A stretch of 64,000 bases of DNA from Myrica gale (Eukaryota > Streptophyta > Magnoliopsida > Fagales > Myricaceae), in NCBI GenBank assembly GCA_963930655.1, contig OZ005602.1, positions 22,643,840 to 22,707,839 on the forward strand, given 5' to 3'. A program made the position numbers and the translations under genes. Position 1 is the stretch's first letter, and every line of letters begins with the position of its first letter. Below, in pieces: positions 10,264 through 23,547 of this stretch. The notes below the pieces were generated by a model that saw only the letters and a list, made by a program, of their open reading frames with translations, had not been told where the DNA came from and made no database searches.

Positions 10264-11465
10264 ATATAGTTTGAAGTTGTCATATCTTAAAAATAGTAGT
10301 CTGAGTTACACTGGGTGACTAGTCGATAATTTATGGGTGGAAATGATATTTTCACCGCTTAAAATTCATCAGAATTTGGAGGTAGCGGTTAAAAAATTCA
10401 CAGTAGTCGTTAGCTGGCTGGTTTGACACAACAGCAAAAAGCTTCTCCTTCTTGGGCCCCTCTTATTAATGGTTCTTTCGGTTCTCTGCTTTTTCAAGTA
10501 CTGTACAAATCCCCTGACTTGCCTTTTTTTTTTTTTATCTTTCCCTTTTTGAGTTTATCTCTCAGAGGAATTGGGATATTCCTGATGCCTATGATTCTTC
10601 TCTGTCTATTGCAGAGGATATTGGTAAGATTTGCTAACTGAATTATGCTTCTTTACTACTCTTTTTCAATCTATCTTGAATTTGATCAGACAGACGTGCT
10701 GTGTATTGCTTTTGTTCGCACGTTGAAAATCCAAAAACTGTTAGTGTTTTCACTCCCGCAGATCGTTGGAACTCTTTGGTGTTTGCTTGTGCGTAAGTGC
10801 TTATGGAGATACAATGTGTCTACCTGTTTCTATGAATGTGGAGGAGTATGTTAGAGTTGTTCGGCTGGCTGGCCGGCCTTTCGTAGGAATGTGTTACTTC
10901 GTTCATACTTCCCATGGATGCTTATGTTTCTTTTTAAACATGACTTTACGTAAGAGATACTGCTAAGGGATCATCTAGTGTTAACTGTATGAGCTATTAT
11001 ATAAATGATGACAACTCAAAAAATAGGGAGTAGATTCTGAGTTTAAGACAGGTTCACGGTGCAAATTGCAGAACAGTGTCAATTCATTAATTTGCCTTTC
11101 CATATTTTCCCATCTTTCCTTTAGGACATAGGTTTGATAATATGTTAAAGCTGTCAAATCCGAAAGCTCAAGGGTTGGAAGTGATTGCATCATACTTGGG
11201 CAAGATATCAGCATTTCTTGCATTACATTGAGCATATTGATAGACCTAATTTAATTGCAATATGGGCGGGATTTAGATTAATTTTATTTCACTGGAATTT
11301 CTTATCTTATCAGAATTTGATAGAAATGCGAACATGCCAACATTTCTCTTTGTAAACAGATGAACCTCATATCTGCATTTGCATTGGCCAACACAATTTG
11401 TGGACTGTAGACCTCATTGCAGTATCTGGTTGTTGTTTTGTGGAGTAACTAGCTTGAGAGAGAGA
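10263..11465 (+). promoter_or_regulatory. Villin upstream region
   Basis: About 1.2 kb between the microsatellite and the villin start codon. It holds pyrimidine-rich stretches near 10.4-10.6 kb that would suit a transcribed leader with a 5' UTR intron, but I cannot place a start site or TATA box with confidence. The longest open frames here are short and show no family likeness. Confidence 0.3.
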
Positions 11466-14400
11466 ATGTCTGTTCATGGCAAAGATACAGATCCAGTATT
11501 CGAAAGTGCAGGATCAAGGGCGTATCCTTATAAACAATTCTGTTCTCAGCAATTTTTATCTTATATAATATGTTACTCAACTTTATAACACATCTGTTCC
11601 TCTTATAAAAGAGGCCAACCAATACTTGAATTCTGTTTTATCTAAGTTAATTTTACTGATTTCTACATTATGTTTCACCATTCAAGTTTATTTTTGTTTC
11701 CTTAACTTTCCTATGTTAGTGGTTTAGAGATTTGGTGCATTGAGAACCTTCGGTTGGTTCGTGTCCCAAAGTCTTCGCATGGGAAATTTTATACTGGAAA
11801 TGCATACATAGTTTTGAATGTAAGTGGTTGCAGATTTTCACCATTTAATTTCCATCTAGATTTATTTTAAGTGACCGTATGGAAAATACCTGTTCATTGA
11901 AGACTTAAGTCACCTTGGAGTAAGTCTCTTCCTTTAGTGTGCAATGAACTTGACTTTTTTACTTGTGTCTTGTCGAGTCAGACGGTTTTGCCCAAAATTG
12001 GCCCTGCTCAGCACGATGTGCATTATTGGCTGGGAAATGATGCAAAGGAGGTATTATGATCTTCTCCTTTTATCCCTGAACTCTGTGTCATTCAACATAG
12101 GAATTAAAACTTGTCTATTCAGGCAGAGAAACGGCTTTAGATAGCATGAATGTTGATATACTTTCAAGTGAAGTGATAGGACATTCTACTGTGCTGAACA
12201 ATTCGCATATTTATTAGGCTAAAGAACATGTCAATTTATAGACAGAATTTAATGATCCATTAGTCTTGTTCACCAGTTTAGACAGAAAATAGGAAGACAG
12301 AGAAAACGTGGATTTCAGAAAGATCTGCTTAGCAGCAGTCTCAATCTAAAACGTTGTTGCATTTGATAGGAATTTGGCCTAGGAGATTGGTGAGATTTAC
12401 CTTGTACATATGGTTCCAGGTGCTCTTCATGTACATCTTTAGCATTTGGTAATCCATTCAAAGACAGTAACAGGACATGATATTTGGAAAATACAAATGA
12501 AATGGTATCATATGTTGATTCACAGTCTTCTGTGGTTGCGTACTGTATTGGCAGGTGGACTCAGCCTTGGCATCAGACAAGGCACTCGAGCTGGATGCTG
12601 CTCTTGGGTCCTGCACTGTCCAATATAGAGAGCTTCAAGGCCTTGAAACTGAAAAGTTTTTGTCTTACTTCAGACCTTGTGTTATACCTGTTGAGGGAGT
12701 GTATTCTTCGCTAGAAGGGCACTTAAATGGTGAAACATACAAGGTCAACATGTTAACATGCAAGGGTGACCATGTTGTTCACATTAAAGAAGTAAGTCTC
12801 CTTCAAAGCTTAATGAATGGCCCTTCAGATTTTTGTTGCTAAAAGAGCCAACTGTTACTTAAAAGGGTCAGATCTTTCTTATGGCCAACACAAATTAAAT
12901 ATTTCAGTTGCTTTCGATATCACAGTTATAATCCGTCAACATAAGGCATATATCAGTAATTATTATGCACGGCCAAATTGAATGCATGATTCATTTTGGT
13001 TTACACACTTTAATAATGTGTGGAATTCAGTTATTCTCTGTGGTATGCATGTTGCAGGTGCCTTTTTCTCGGTCATCACTGAACCACGATGATGTATTCA
13101 TTCTTGACACCGCATCAAAGATTTTCCTCTTCAGTGGGTGCAACTCTAGCATACAAGAAAGGGCTAAAGCTTTGGACGTTGTTCAGTATATAAAAGAGAA
13201 TAGGCATGGTGGAAAGTGTGATGTGGCAACTATTGGTTGGGATCTTTTTTGTCTTTCTTCTTGCTCCTTCTTCTTTCAAGGAAAAGATATTGAAGTTAAC
13301 ATTTGTTCAATGCTACAGAGGATGGAAAGTTTGTCGGTGATTCTGACGTGGGTGAATTCTGGAGTTTATTTGGTGGTTTTGCTCCCATTCCTAGGGACTC
13401 ACCTTCTTCTTTCCAAAAGAAGTCTCATAATCCCGCTGTGAAACTATTCTGGTAACTTTCCTTAACTTACAAGACTTGTTTGCTGGTTCAATCTCCTTCT
13501 ATTCGGTTTCAAGACCCCTTACTTAGGACTACGATGAATGTAAGGAAAGTATTAATGTAAGTCAATTTACTCTAGATGCCTGATACTGAAAAGAGGTATT
13601 CAAAGTATCTATTGCGTTCTGATATTTATAATGGCCATTCTTTCAGACTGGTTGACTTGCCTAACATAGTCATGACTCGGCTAGTTTTTTCTGCTCAGAT
13701 CCAGATGATAGGAAGTTGTATTTGTGGGTGTTGGTCTTTTCTTTATTTATTGCACATGTAGTAGCATGCCCCTGAATAATACTTGAACTTCTCAACAGGG
13801 TCACCATGGAGGGCAAGCTATGTCAGACTGGAACTCATTCACTGACTAAGAAAATGCTTGAGGCAGACAAATGCTATTTGTTGGACTGTGGTACTGAGAT
13901 TTTTGTTTGGATGGGAAGAAAAAGCTCTGTTTCAGAACGGAAGAGATCAATCTCTGCAGCAGAGGTAAGAATTAGTTCTCCTCTGCTTTGGCCCCTGGGT
14001 GTTCACACATAAAGACAGATCATTAAAGTGTATAGACGTGAATTTATGGGGAGAGAAGAAATATGTTCCGCATGGACAATGGTGCAATAGTATGGGGAAG
14101 TGATTCAATGCTCATGATTAAATCATGGCAAGCTTTTGATTGGAACATATGACCACACAAATTTGATGTTGCCAATCCAGGATATTTTAATATAGACTTT
14201 CTAGTATCAATTGCTTCCGTCATCATGTATAATAGTTTGACATCATGCACTATTTGGATTTATGCCTCCTACCTGTGGAAGGGTCTCAATTGTGATGATT
14301 ATTGTAATTAATAAAGGAAAGTTGATTTATCGTTTTTATACCTAGCAAGCTTCACATTTGACACACATGCTCAAGTATTCACTTGGTTGTTTACATGTGA

Positions 14401-17400
14401 CCGCTTATGATAATTTGGAAATTGAAATCGATAAGAGTGACATCGGAATGTTGGCCCTCAGAGAGATCATGTCGAACCGATTTCTATCCAACATATGCAA
14501 GATATTTCCTTTGTATCTTTAGACATTCCCAACATGTCTTGAGATAATTGTGATGTTCGTCTCGACAGCAACTCAAAACTTGGATGGTGAGTTACCAATG
14601 GAAAAATTACATCAGAATTATTTGCAACAAGACGGGCAGATTGCCCGGAAAAAAAAACAGGCAGGGAAGATATCCTATATCAGGATACACTTCCATCTCA
14701 GGCTACATGATCAAAAGTTTCTACCAATGAAAGGGTGTTGATTACTGTTATTGGCTTTTATAGTAACTTCTTACACCAATAAATGCGATCATATGGCTAC
14801 AAAAAAGAAGAAGTTAAAAGCTCAATAGAATGATATTGTTAGCGTGTGTGAGTAATGCCAGTGGGTACACAGATAAGTTGTCATAACTCTTGGAAGGCTG
14901 CCTTTGTCAACGAACACAACTGACATTCTTGCCCACAGGTCAAGGGCATCATTCCCCAATTGATTAGTGATTACTGACTGGTTAACTATTTTACAGGATT
15001 TCCTCAGAAGTCAGGACAGGTCAACTGGGACACATTTAACTTTTTTAACTGAAGGATTAGAAAGTGCCATATTTAGGTCGTACTTTGATAATTGGCCACA
15101 GAAAATGGAGGCCAAGCTATATGAAGAAGGTCGAGGGAAAGTTGCAGGTTTATCACTTTCAGGATATTTGAATTGCAACAAAGTTTTTTTGTAAAAAAAA
15201 ACTATCAGTAGAAGTATTGCTATTGGTTGTAATATTTCTAACCTTCATCTTACCTTTTCCAGCAATATTCAAGCAACAGGGGTATGATGTGAAAGAGATT
15301 CCTGAAGAAGCCTGCGATCCTTTTATAAATTGCAGAGGCATATTAAAAGTAGCTTCTCACCAAAAATTTAGTTATGGATGTTAGCATGTTTGATCCTATA
15401 GTTTGTAATGATGCTTTCTTAAAATTTCAGGTTTGGCGGGTAAATGGTGATGAGTTATCCATTCTTCCAGTTCTAGAGCAGACAAAACTTTTCAGTGGGG
15501 ATTGCTATATAGTACAGTTTACATATGCTGGAGATGATAGAGATGAGAATCTGTTTTACGCATGGTTTGGCCGCAGGAGTGTAAATGTAAGCACAGTGCA
15601 TTGTCTAATCCTAGAGGGTTTTGGTTCACCTGAAACTAATTGCTGTTATAATATGTGTTAGTGAGTTGTTGTAACTTAAAATACGATGGTTTGATTCTGG
15701 AATCACTTATTAAAATTGAAGAACAGACCAACAGTTTGCCTTGCAAACATTTTCTGTCAAAGTTGCAAGCTGTTTCTTTTCTCTTGGACACTAGAAAATT
15801 TAGCTCTCAATTTTCTCTCTGAAACATTGTCTGTAAAACTCTCTTTAATTTATCTGAATCAAATTTTCAGTTTTCAATAACCCTTAATTAATTTTATGCA
15901 TTAATTATTTCTTTCTTTTGTTTGTTACTTTTCATTCTCGCAGGAAGATAGAAAGGCTGCCATCTCCCATATGAATGCAGCTGTTGATTCAATGAAGGGA
16001 GATCCAGTTTTGGTTAGTTTTAATTTGCTTTCTTTCATACATGATCCGTGGAATTGCCAATTCAGTTAGGACATTAGGATCTGATTAAGTGGCTAACATT
16101 AGGCTATATATTAATGAAGATATTTTCAAGTGCTACAAATCTCCATTTGACTGTTCTAGCTTACTTAAACATTTTGTCCATATCCTGCACATTTTGGCTA
16201 TTTGGCTTCTTGAGTTTCCTCCACTACTAGGACAAGATTTGTCAGATTTATCTCATGCGTTTCAATTCAGGCACAAGTTGTAGAGGACAAGGAGCCAGAC
16301 CAGTTTTTCTTGATTTTCCAGACATTGATCATTTTCAAGGTTCATTCCCCACCTTTAAAGTCATGTATAGTCTGTTTTCCCAGATAATAATCTCAAGTGT
16401 GAGACATATTCTGTTTTTTCCATCTTTGTTTGTTCATAGGGGGGTATGAGTAAAGGATACAAGCAATTTATAGCAGAGAAAGGCATTGGGGATGAAACTT
16501 ATCATGAAAAAAAGACAGCACTTTTTCGAGTCCAAGGGACAAGTCCATCCAATATGCAAGCCATCCAAGTTGATGCAGTGAGTTTGATCGGATAAATCTG
16601 TCTAATAGTGACACATTTGACTCTCTTATTTGAGAGGTGCAATCTATCTAGTAGCACTAAAACCTTTCTTTCCCTTATGCTAGTGTCATGCATTCCAAAA
16701 AATCCTTATCGGTAATGACACTTGTGCTTTTTATGCTTGAGTCTCTTTTTCGAAAGCCTCTGCCTGCTTCTGACACCCTTGAAAGTGCCCCGGTCACATT
16801 TTTTGTAACTGTGATAGCATTGGTATTTACAGCGAAGTTTTGTTTCTTTGCTCCTGGAGTTTTCACCACTTAACGTGAACTGCATATGCCCCTTGATTTG
16901 AGTATCTTTTGACTATGGAGTTAAGCTGTTGTAGGTTTCAAGCTCACTGAACTCATCATATTGTTTCATTCTGCAAACTGAAACATCTATCTTCACTTGG
17001 ATTGGGAATCTCTCTTCAACCAGAGACCATGATCTACTTAATAGAATGCTGGAAATGATAAATGTACGTATGGAGTTGTTATCTACATTAGAAGACTCAA
17101 TTAGGATCAAGAAAGGAATGCAATTATTATGAAGATCTTATTTCTCTTGATCCCATTTGCAGCCAACATGGCAACCCATGTCAGTGAGAGAAGGGAGCGA
17201 ACATGATATTTTCTGGAACGCTCTTGGCGGGAAGGCAGAGTATTCAAGGGAGAAAGAGCTGAAAGGATTTGTAGAAGATCCACATTTGTTTGCACTGAAC
17301 ATCAGTGAAGGTAGGCAAAATACCCATGTCCAGAGATAATGTCACTCTGCCTTGGTTCAGAATATCTCAGTTGTAAAAACATGTCTAATGGCGGGTTCTG

Positions 17401-20400
17401 GTTACTTTGCTACTTGGCTGGAACCTCTCCTTTCAGATAACTTCAAGGTACACTTAATATGCTCTCTGTAAGCATTATTCCACAAATAGGTGTTCAAGAT
17501 TTGCAGCACATGATATACACTTTACATATGACAGTTTTTCTGGTTGAAGTTGTTTTCTGGGAAATGTTTGCCTTCTTCAAGGAAGTGATGTTTAAATTTA
17601 ATTGGTACAGGCAATCTGATTGGTTCGATCTATGTCTTTATCTCCCCAGGAATTGAGAATACTCTGTTATCAACCCCGTGTAATTGGGTGGCAGCCATTT
17701 GGCGTTTCTTAGCAAATTTTTCACTTATCCACCCAAAACCAAGGGAATATGTATTATGCTTCACTTATTCTATTCAAGTCTTAGAGTTTTCTAGAAAGCC
17801 TTTGGACTCAATTTCACATCAAAGAAATGATAAAAGAGAAATAAAAGTGGCCAGATTTTGATAGGACCAATAGACTCTAAAAGTGAACCTGAAAGATCCA
17901 TATAAGGTCGGATCAAAGCAAACTACTTGTGAGTTGAGGAAAATTAATTTCTCTCCTACGTACTTTTTGGCTTCAAGTTCCTTATTGTTCCTCTCCAACT
18001 AGATGCTTCACATCAAAGAAGATAGCAAAGTTCTGCGGGCTGCTTATTTTAAGAAGTTCAACTAGTATTTTATTCGCTTTAGCCCCAGAAATGACTGAAC
18101 AATGAAGACACGGAGTTCAGCATCTAGGCTAAATTTTTGTTTTCGGAACTATTATGCTCCTTCTGGATTCCAACTCTCATTTAATTGTATGAAGCCACGG
18201 AGTATTCCTTTGGTTATTTTTATATGATGATTTGCTGAATGCGGCCTGAAATTTCTTCAGGTGAAAGAGATATACAATTTTACACAGGATGACTTAACTA
18301 CTGAAGATGTGTTGGTGCTGGACTGCCACAGAGAGATATATGTCTGGATTGGATGCCACTCAAATGTTAGATCAAAGCACCAAGCTCTTAGTCTTGGTCT
18401 GGTATATTTCTTGCTTTCAACTTTTGATAAATCGTTTCCCCATTGTAAAGTTCATTGTCTTTGGACTAAATGCCACTGCCCATACCCATGCCCAAAGTAG
18501 TCCGTACACTGCTAAAAAAAATTCCCTGCACAGTTTCATATGGATCCATCCAGTTACATAAATTGGTTCAGAGGGTATGCCTGCAAGGATCCATCCATTT
18601 TGTTTGCTAGGAAATTAAGTAGCCTATATGATTCAGTACTATTTGACCAAACATTGTAATCTTATGGTGCTATTTGTCCTTTTTCCCCTTGACCTGTTTC
18701 TAGGTTCTCATTTGTTCTCATAATCTCACTTCGATCTGGCAGAAATTTCTTGAGATGGACATTCTGGTTGAAGGGTTGTCTCTAGAGACTCCTATCTTTA
18801 TTGTCACAGAAGGACATGAACCACCATTTTTCACTCGTTTCTTTGAATGGGATTCCTCAAAGGCTAATGTAAGATCACGATCTCCCTAAAATGTTACTTG
18901 TTGATCCCCTTCCTGGGTACTTCATAGATACTTTCACAAGGTACTTTATTTAGACTTCTGATATGCATGAGGTTGGGATGCTTTTTGACCTGTCTGCTAT
19001 TTTAGATGCATGAAATCTCTTCAAATATTTTTAAACCTGCCTCCTGTATGCAACAAGCATGTGTAGCAAAAGAAGAGAGAATGGATCCTAGTTTGCTATG
19101 CAGTCATATATGAATTTAGTTTTGTTTTTTTCTCTTCATTTTCCAACTTTTAGACATGCTGTGTTACATAGACACATTGTCATATCTGAGAAGCTGAGGA
19201 AAGAAAACTGAAATCTGACATACCTCGTCAAGACCCAGGTCCATATAGAATAGAGGAAGATATTTACGGTTTTTTCCTAGACTTCTGTTTGCAATGTGCC
19301 AGCAGCTAACAATTTCTACTGAATTACTGCCTTGCAGATTTGTGGCAACTCATTTGAGCGGAGGCTTGCTATTCTGAATGGAAAACCACAGAATTTAGAA
19401 GTGAGTGAATCCACTGAATATTGGTGTGTCTTGATATGATAAATTTGAAATTCTCTAGTATTTAATTAGCCCGGTTTTATTTGTATGAAGATGAATTTCT
19501 TTTGTTCATTTCTTATAAGCCCATCAAATGATTCACCGCTCTGCAAGAATGTCACTACTCCCTGTAGTAGTCATCATGTCACTTATAGGCATCACGGATC
19601 AACTTCTGTTGTTGAAAAACACAATCTGGTTCAATTAACAGCATGTGCATGACATGGTCAAGTAAAATGTGGCATGCATCTACATTATACGTGCTGTGGC
19701 AATCTTTCCATTGCCTACAAAAGTACATGGCGCATGTGTAATCACCTATACCATGATCTACTTTTCTGATCCTTTTGAAGAGTATCACAATGTCTGCTGA
19801 GGTATTATAGGGTTGGGTTGTCTTATTGAAAAGTTTGAAAACAAGGGGGGATGGGGTGCAAGGAAAAACTAGTCTTGATAACTGCTCAAGCATTACTTCT
19901 GCATTCACCAACTAAATTCTTAACTGAGTGATCAAGGTAAAGCTAGACCACTTCAATGTTGTGCAGAAGTACGTGTGATGTAGTACATAGCAATGTCATA
20001 CCATCATGGACACTCAAGCTTGCCTATGTAACAAGCAGATGGCACATCTGCAAGAGTTCTTTGAATATGTAACTTAACAAGCACATATTCCAGATGGTTT
20101 GATGGCACATCTGTTGAGAAAAAGGATTTTCCCGGAACTTTTTTTTTAAGAACATAGTCGTATGCTTTGAAGTTTGGAAAACGTTATTGTTATTATTATT
20201 CTTTTAAATGGGATCATCTCTAGGATATCCCTTTCCCTCCTTTAACTGCTTCACATGAGTGTTCAGGTATCTATAAGAAATTCGTGGAAGTCACACTCCA
20301 GGGAGACAACTCCAGATGGTTTGAGAAGCAAGTCTGTGAGTTCCAATAAGCAGGGAAGCAGTGCATCTCCTGCATCAGGTGTTTCAGTCTCAAATTCGAT

Positions 20401-21452
20401 GGCTTCAAGCAATCACCTGTTTTCTAAACCAACTCCAATTGGCAGAAACCTCTTTGCAGGATCTTCTCATGGTAGTGCTTGCAACAGATAATTGAAATTT
20501 ACTCATGGGGTTATACAGACATCATTGATTTATAGTTTTCTGCACTCGATTTACTATCTAATGCATAGTAACTCAACTCTGCTAAATGGGTGCCATGTTA
20601 AAGAATCTCCCATCCAAATTTGATTCAACTGGGTGATTTTGACTGTCCAATAAGACATGTTCCAGTGAATTGGACACCGGTAAGATGATCGGAATAAGTG
20701 TTCTCTGTAAACTTTCAGTTCTGTTATCCAACTGAACTGTTTTTATATGTTAGTTTTGAGTTAGAATTTATGCAACTTGAAAAAGATGTCTCTGCCATGG
20801 AAATGGGAGGTGGGGTCCATGGCTGTGGTGTGGGACTTTCCTTTTTCGTTCCTGTCAATTTCCTCGTGTTTGGCTTCTTGTATACAAGCACAGATGAATC
20901 ATTGGTATCTCTTCTTTGTGTAACTTCACTGAGCAGATATTTCTGTCTTCAGGTACTCCATCAACGGAGCAAAGATCACCTGCTCAGGGTGTTGGTCTCA
21001 GTCACTCTGATGGAAGCGGGGATTGTGTAAACTTCTTAATATATCCATACGAACGGTTGAAAGTGACTTGTACAGATCCAGTAGCGGACATAGATGTAAC
21101 CAAAAGAGAGGTACATGCAACCTTTCCTTCTAAAAGTTAAACATCTTAGCCATTGCAGCATTGACATAATAATTTGTTCATTCAGCATTTTAATGGTCTA
21201 TTATGTTGATGAAATCTCCTTTTCTTTGCTCTTGGAAAGATAGCTTTGATTATTCACCTCTTACATCCATTACTACTGCACTCCTCTCTACAATCAATAT
21301 CTAGACTAAAGAGTGTCTGCACTTTATGGTGTGCTCAGGCATATTTATCTGAGGAAGATTTCCAAGACAAATTTGGAATGACAAAAGGAGCTTTCTACAA
21401 GCTTCCCAAGTGGAGACAAAACAAGCTCAAAATGTCTGTCGATCTATTTTAG
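11466..21452 (+). CDS. VLN1: Villin-1, actin-filament binding and bundling protein
   Basis: I read 22 coding exons: 11466-11521, 11720-11819, 11982-12050, 12555-12791, 13058-13235, 13319-13451, 13799-13964, 14997-15147, 15263-15348, 15431-15586, 15944-16012, 16271-16339, 16440-16577, 16935-17063, 17163-17310, 17437-17447, 18261-18401, 18743-18868, 19338-19400, 20267-20471, 20953-21110, 21339-21452. All introns are GT-AG and the phases fit, giving 900 residues, close to the roughly 909 of Arabidopsis VLN1. Residues from about 15 to 710 form six gelsolin repeats ([28 protein letters not shown]). A serine-rich linker follows. The C-terminal villin headpiece has [20 protein letters not shown]. 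Villins bind and bundle actin filaments in the cytoplasm; VLN1 of Arabidopsis is reported as calcium-insensitive. Exon 16 is only 11 nt. A broken partial copy lies at the left edge of the window. Confidence 0.93.
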
Positions 21453-21845
21453 GGCGCACGCAATCTTGAGACTAGAGGCAGATGCTGATGCCGATCTCAA
21501 GTATTGATCCTTTTCTGTTGTCAAGTGTCATCTTCATAGGAAGGACGGCTGCCATTTTTACAACCCAAAAGTTGTTCAACCAATGTCTTACTCTATGTCT
21601 GAAGTTCATCTTTTAAGCCTGAGTTGCTGTTGTGCAAAGAAATCCTGGATCGAGTTTTTTTGCAAAAATGTTTGGCTTGGATTCCCGCTCTCAGGTTGGT
21701 GCTTTGGTTGATCTTATGCGCTCAAGGCCTTGGATTATTCTAAGTGTTTTTGCCAGCTCATTATGCTCAGCCCCCATTAAACACTTAAGACTTCAATGGA
21801 CTGTTTCGATTGTGTTGCCTGATAACAAATGCGTACAAGCAAGTA
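21453..21845. other. Villin 3' flank
   Basis: The likely 3' untranslated region of villin, then AT-rich DNA up to the start of the direct repeat at 21846. No gene seen. Confidence 0.4.
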
Positions 21846-23170
21846 GTCCGATGATGTTCGGATAGACAAAAATTTCAAATAGTCATCATTTATATATCCA
21901 AAATCAAAATTTTAAAATTTTTACATAAATTTTATTTAATACCTTTTTAAAATAACTTCAATATTTTTTATTAAAAAAATTAAATCAAATTTTTTTTCTT
22001 TTTACTTTTTAAGAAATTTTAATAAAAATTATTTAACAATTAAATATTCTTAAAGTCAAATTCTCAAAATATTATCAAACAAACTTAAAATTTTTGCTTT
22101 CCAAATATCACTGTAGTTTGGTTTGGGCTCCACTAAAAGCTTAAGTGAGTACACATATTTTAGCTTCCCGTACATTTTGGATTATTATTGTAGTTTGATT
22201 CTGACTCAATCGAGGTTTAAGGTGAGGACACGTCTATCCTTAAGTGGGTGGCTTGCAACACAACACCTAATCAAAATTGACCATTGATTGAATGTATATG
22301 TAAACTATATATGCACTTGAAAATTCATTGATTGCATAGTACTCGATATAGACAATTGAAAAGATCTTAATCTACACGATCATAAAAACCCCATTTGCTA
22401 AAACTTGGAATCCATAATCTGTATATATGACGAGCAAGGATCCCTTAGAGTTTTTACAAGCCAAGTCTTAATATTTCATATCCACCAAGTCAGAGAAGAG
22501 CGTAAAAGGAAAAAAATATATTTTGTACCCTCAAATTACTATATATTTTGTACTTTGTACCCAAACTACCACTTTCGAGATATTACACTGTTTAACTATC
22601 AATTTTAAACACTTTAAATCTCCTGTCAAATTTTTATGTGCAGGTAAACTCATCGAAATCAGTGCAAATAGTCTGACAATAATACTCTTCAAAATTTAAA
22701 GAATTTACAATAATATCTTCCATTTATGCAAAGTGGGTCAATGATATTATCATTTTAGTCTTATTTGACAGAAAGTGTAAAATGTCTTAACTTAGTAGTT
22801 AGAGGGATAAATGTTTGGTAATTTAGCGTGCAAAGTATTAAAGACATGATAATTCAGTGGCCAAAAGAATATTTACCCGCTTAGAAAAAAAAAATATTTA
22901 CCAAAAGAAAAAAACAAGGTAGGTATGTTCAAAATTATATTTTTTACCTCATGTGAAAAGTTAGGACACCAAAAGTTCAAATCTCAATCATGATTGAATC
23001 AAATGACGACACGTCGTAAGGGTCAAAATTAGGTACACAATTTCCTTGCGATAATTCTGTGTGGACAATCCTCAACCAGAAGTCCATTAGCCACTTAACA
23101 TTCATAGGAAAAGTCTTCCCAACGTAAAGATACAAAAGAGAAAGACAAGCTTATTGAATAGCATATAATT
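21846..23170. repeat. Direct repeat flanking the TNL, left copy
   Basis: From gtccgatgatgttcggat to about 23170 this DNA matches 29042-31300 in the same orientation. Shared landmarks include tttggtttgggctccact, aatgacgacacgtcgtaa and cacttaacattcatagga. This copy lacks two insertions found in the right copy (29070-29698 and 30278-30464), so it preserves their empty sites. It also contains a member of the window's inverted-repeat family at about 22505-22885. No coding frame. Confidence 0.85.
22505..22885. repeat. Inverted-repeat element inside the left direct repeat
   Basis: Two arms face each other: ttgtacccaaactacca with cgagatattacactgttt on the left and agaaagtgtaaaatgtctt with gtgcaaagtattaaagacat on the right. 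The middle is AT-rich. It belongs with similar copies near 10.0, 30.5, 36.9 and 40.8 kb. No coding capacity. Confidence 0.55.
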
Positions 23171-23249
23171 AATCGTATTCTCTAATATCTTTCCTTTTTC
23201 GGGTTTAGTCATAGGTGAGAAAGTATGTGAGAGAATGTGCATCTCTGTT

Positions 23250-23545
23250 CTGCTTCCTTTATATATATATATATATTCTTTCAATTTATATTTTGGGCTG
23301 GGTTAAATGGGACTCGGCCTGTCCTTCTCCTTTCTTCTATGTCAATTTCTCCTTATCGTGCATCCTCTGTTTCACATTAATTTATATATATATATATATA
23401 TATATATTCTTTCTATTTGTATTTTGGGCTGGGTTTAATTGTCTAGATAGACTTGGCACATTTGTTAGGGCCCTTCCTTTCATGGTGCCAGATTCTATCA
23501 AGAATTATGTAAAAAAAAAAATATATATATATATATTAAAATATC
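23250..23545. repeat. TA tracts and a small direct repeat
   Basis: Three TA tracts near 23258-23276, 23385-23407 and 23520-23537. The first two are each followed by a closely similar phrase (attctttc, then tattttgggctgggtt), so a short unit of about 125 bp appears to have been duplicated. It lies just past the 3' end of the TNL relic. Confidence 0.6.
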
Positions 23546-23547
23546 CT

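Noticed and set aside
15159-15341. Minus-strand frames within villin introns and exons
   Set aside because: Short, no family likeness, and overlapping confirmed villin exons 8 and 9.
16682-16874. Possible extra villin exon after position 16680
   Set aside because: It does not give villin-like residues in any frame and has stops. The matching exon was found at 16935-17063 with good splice signals.
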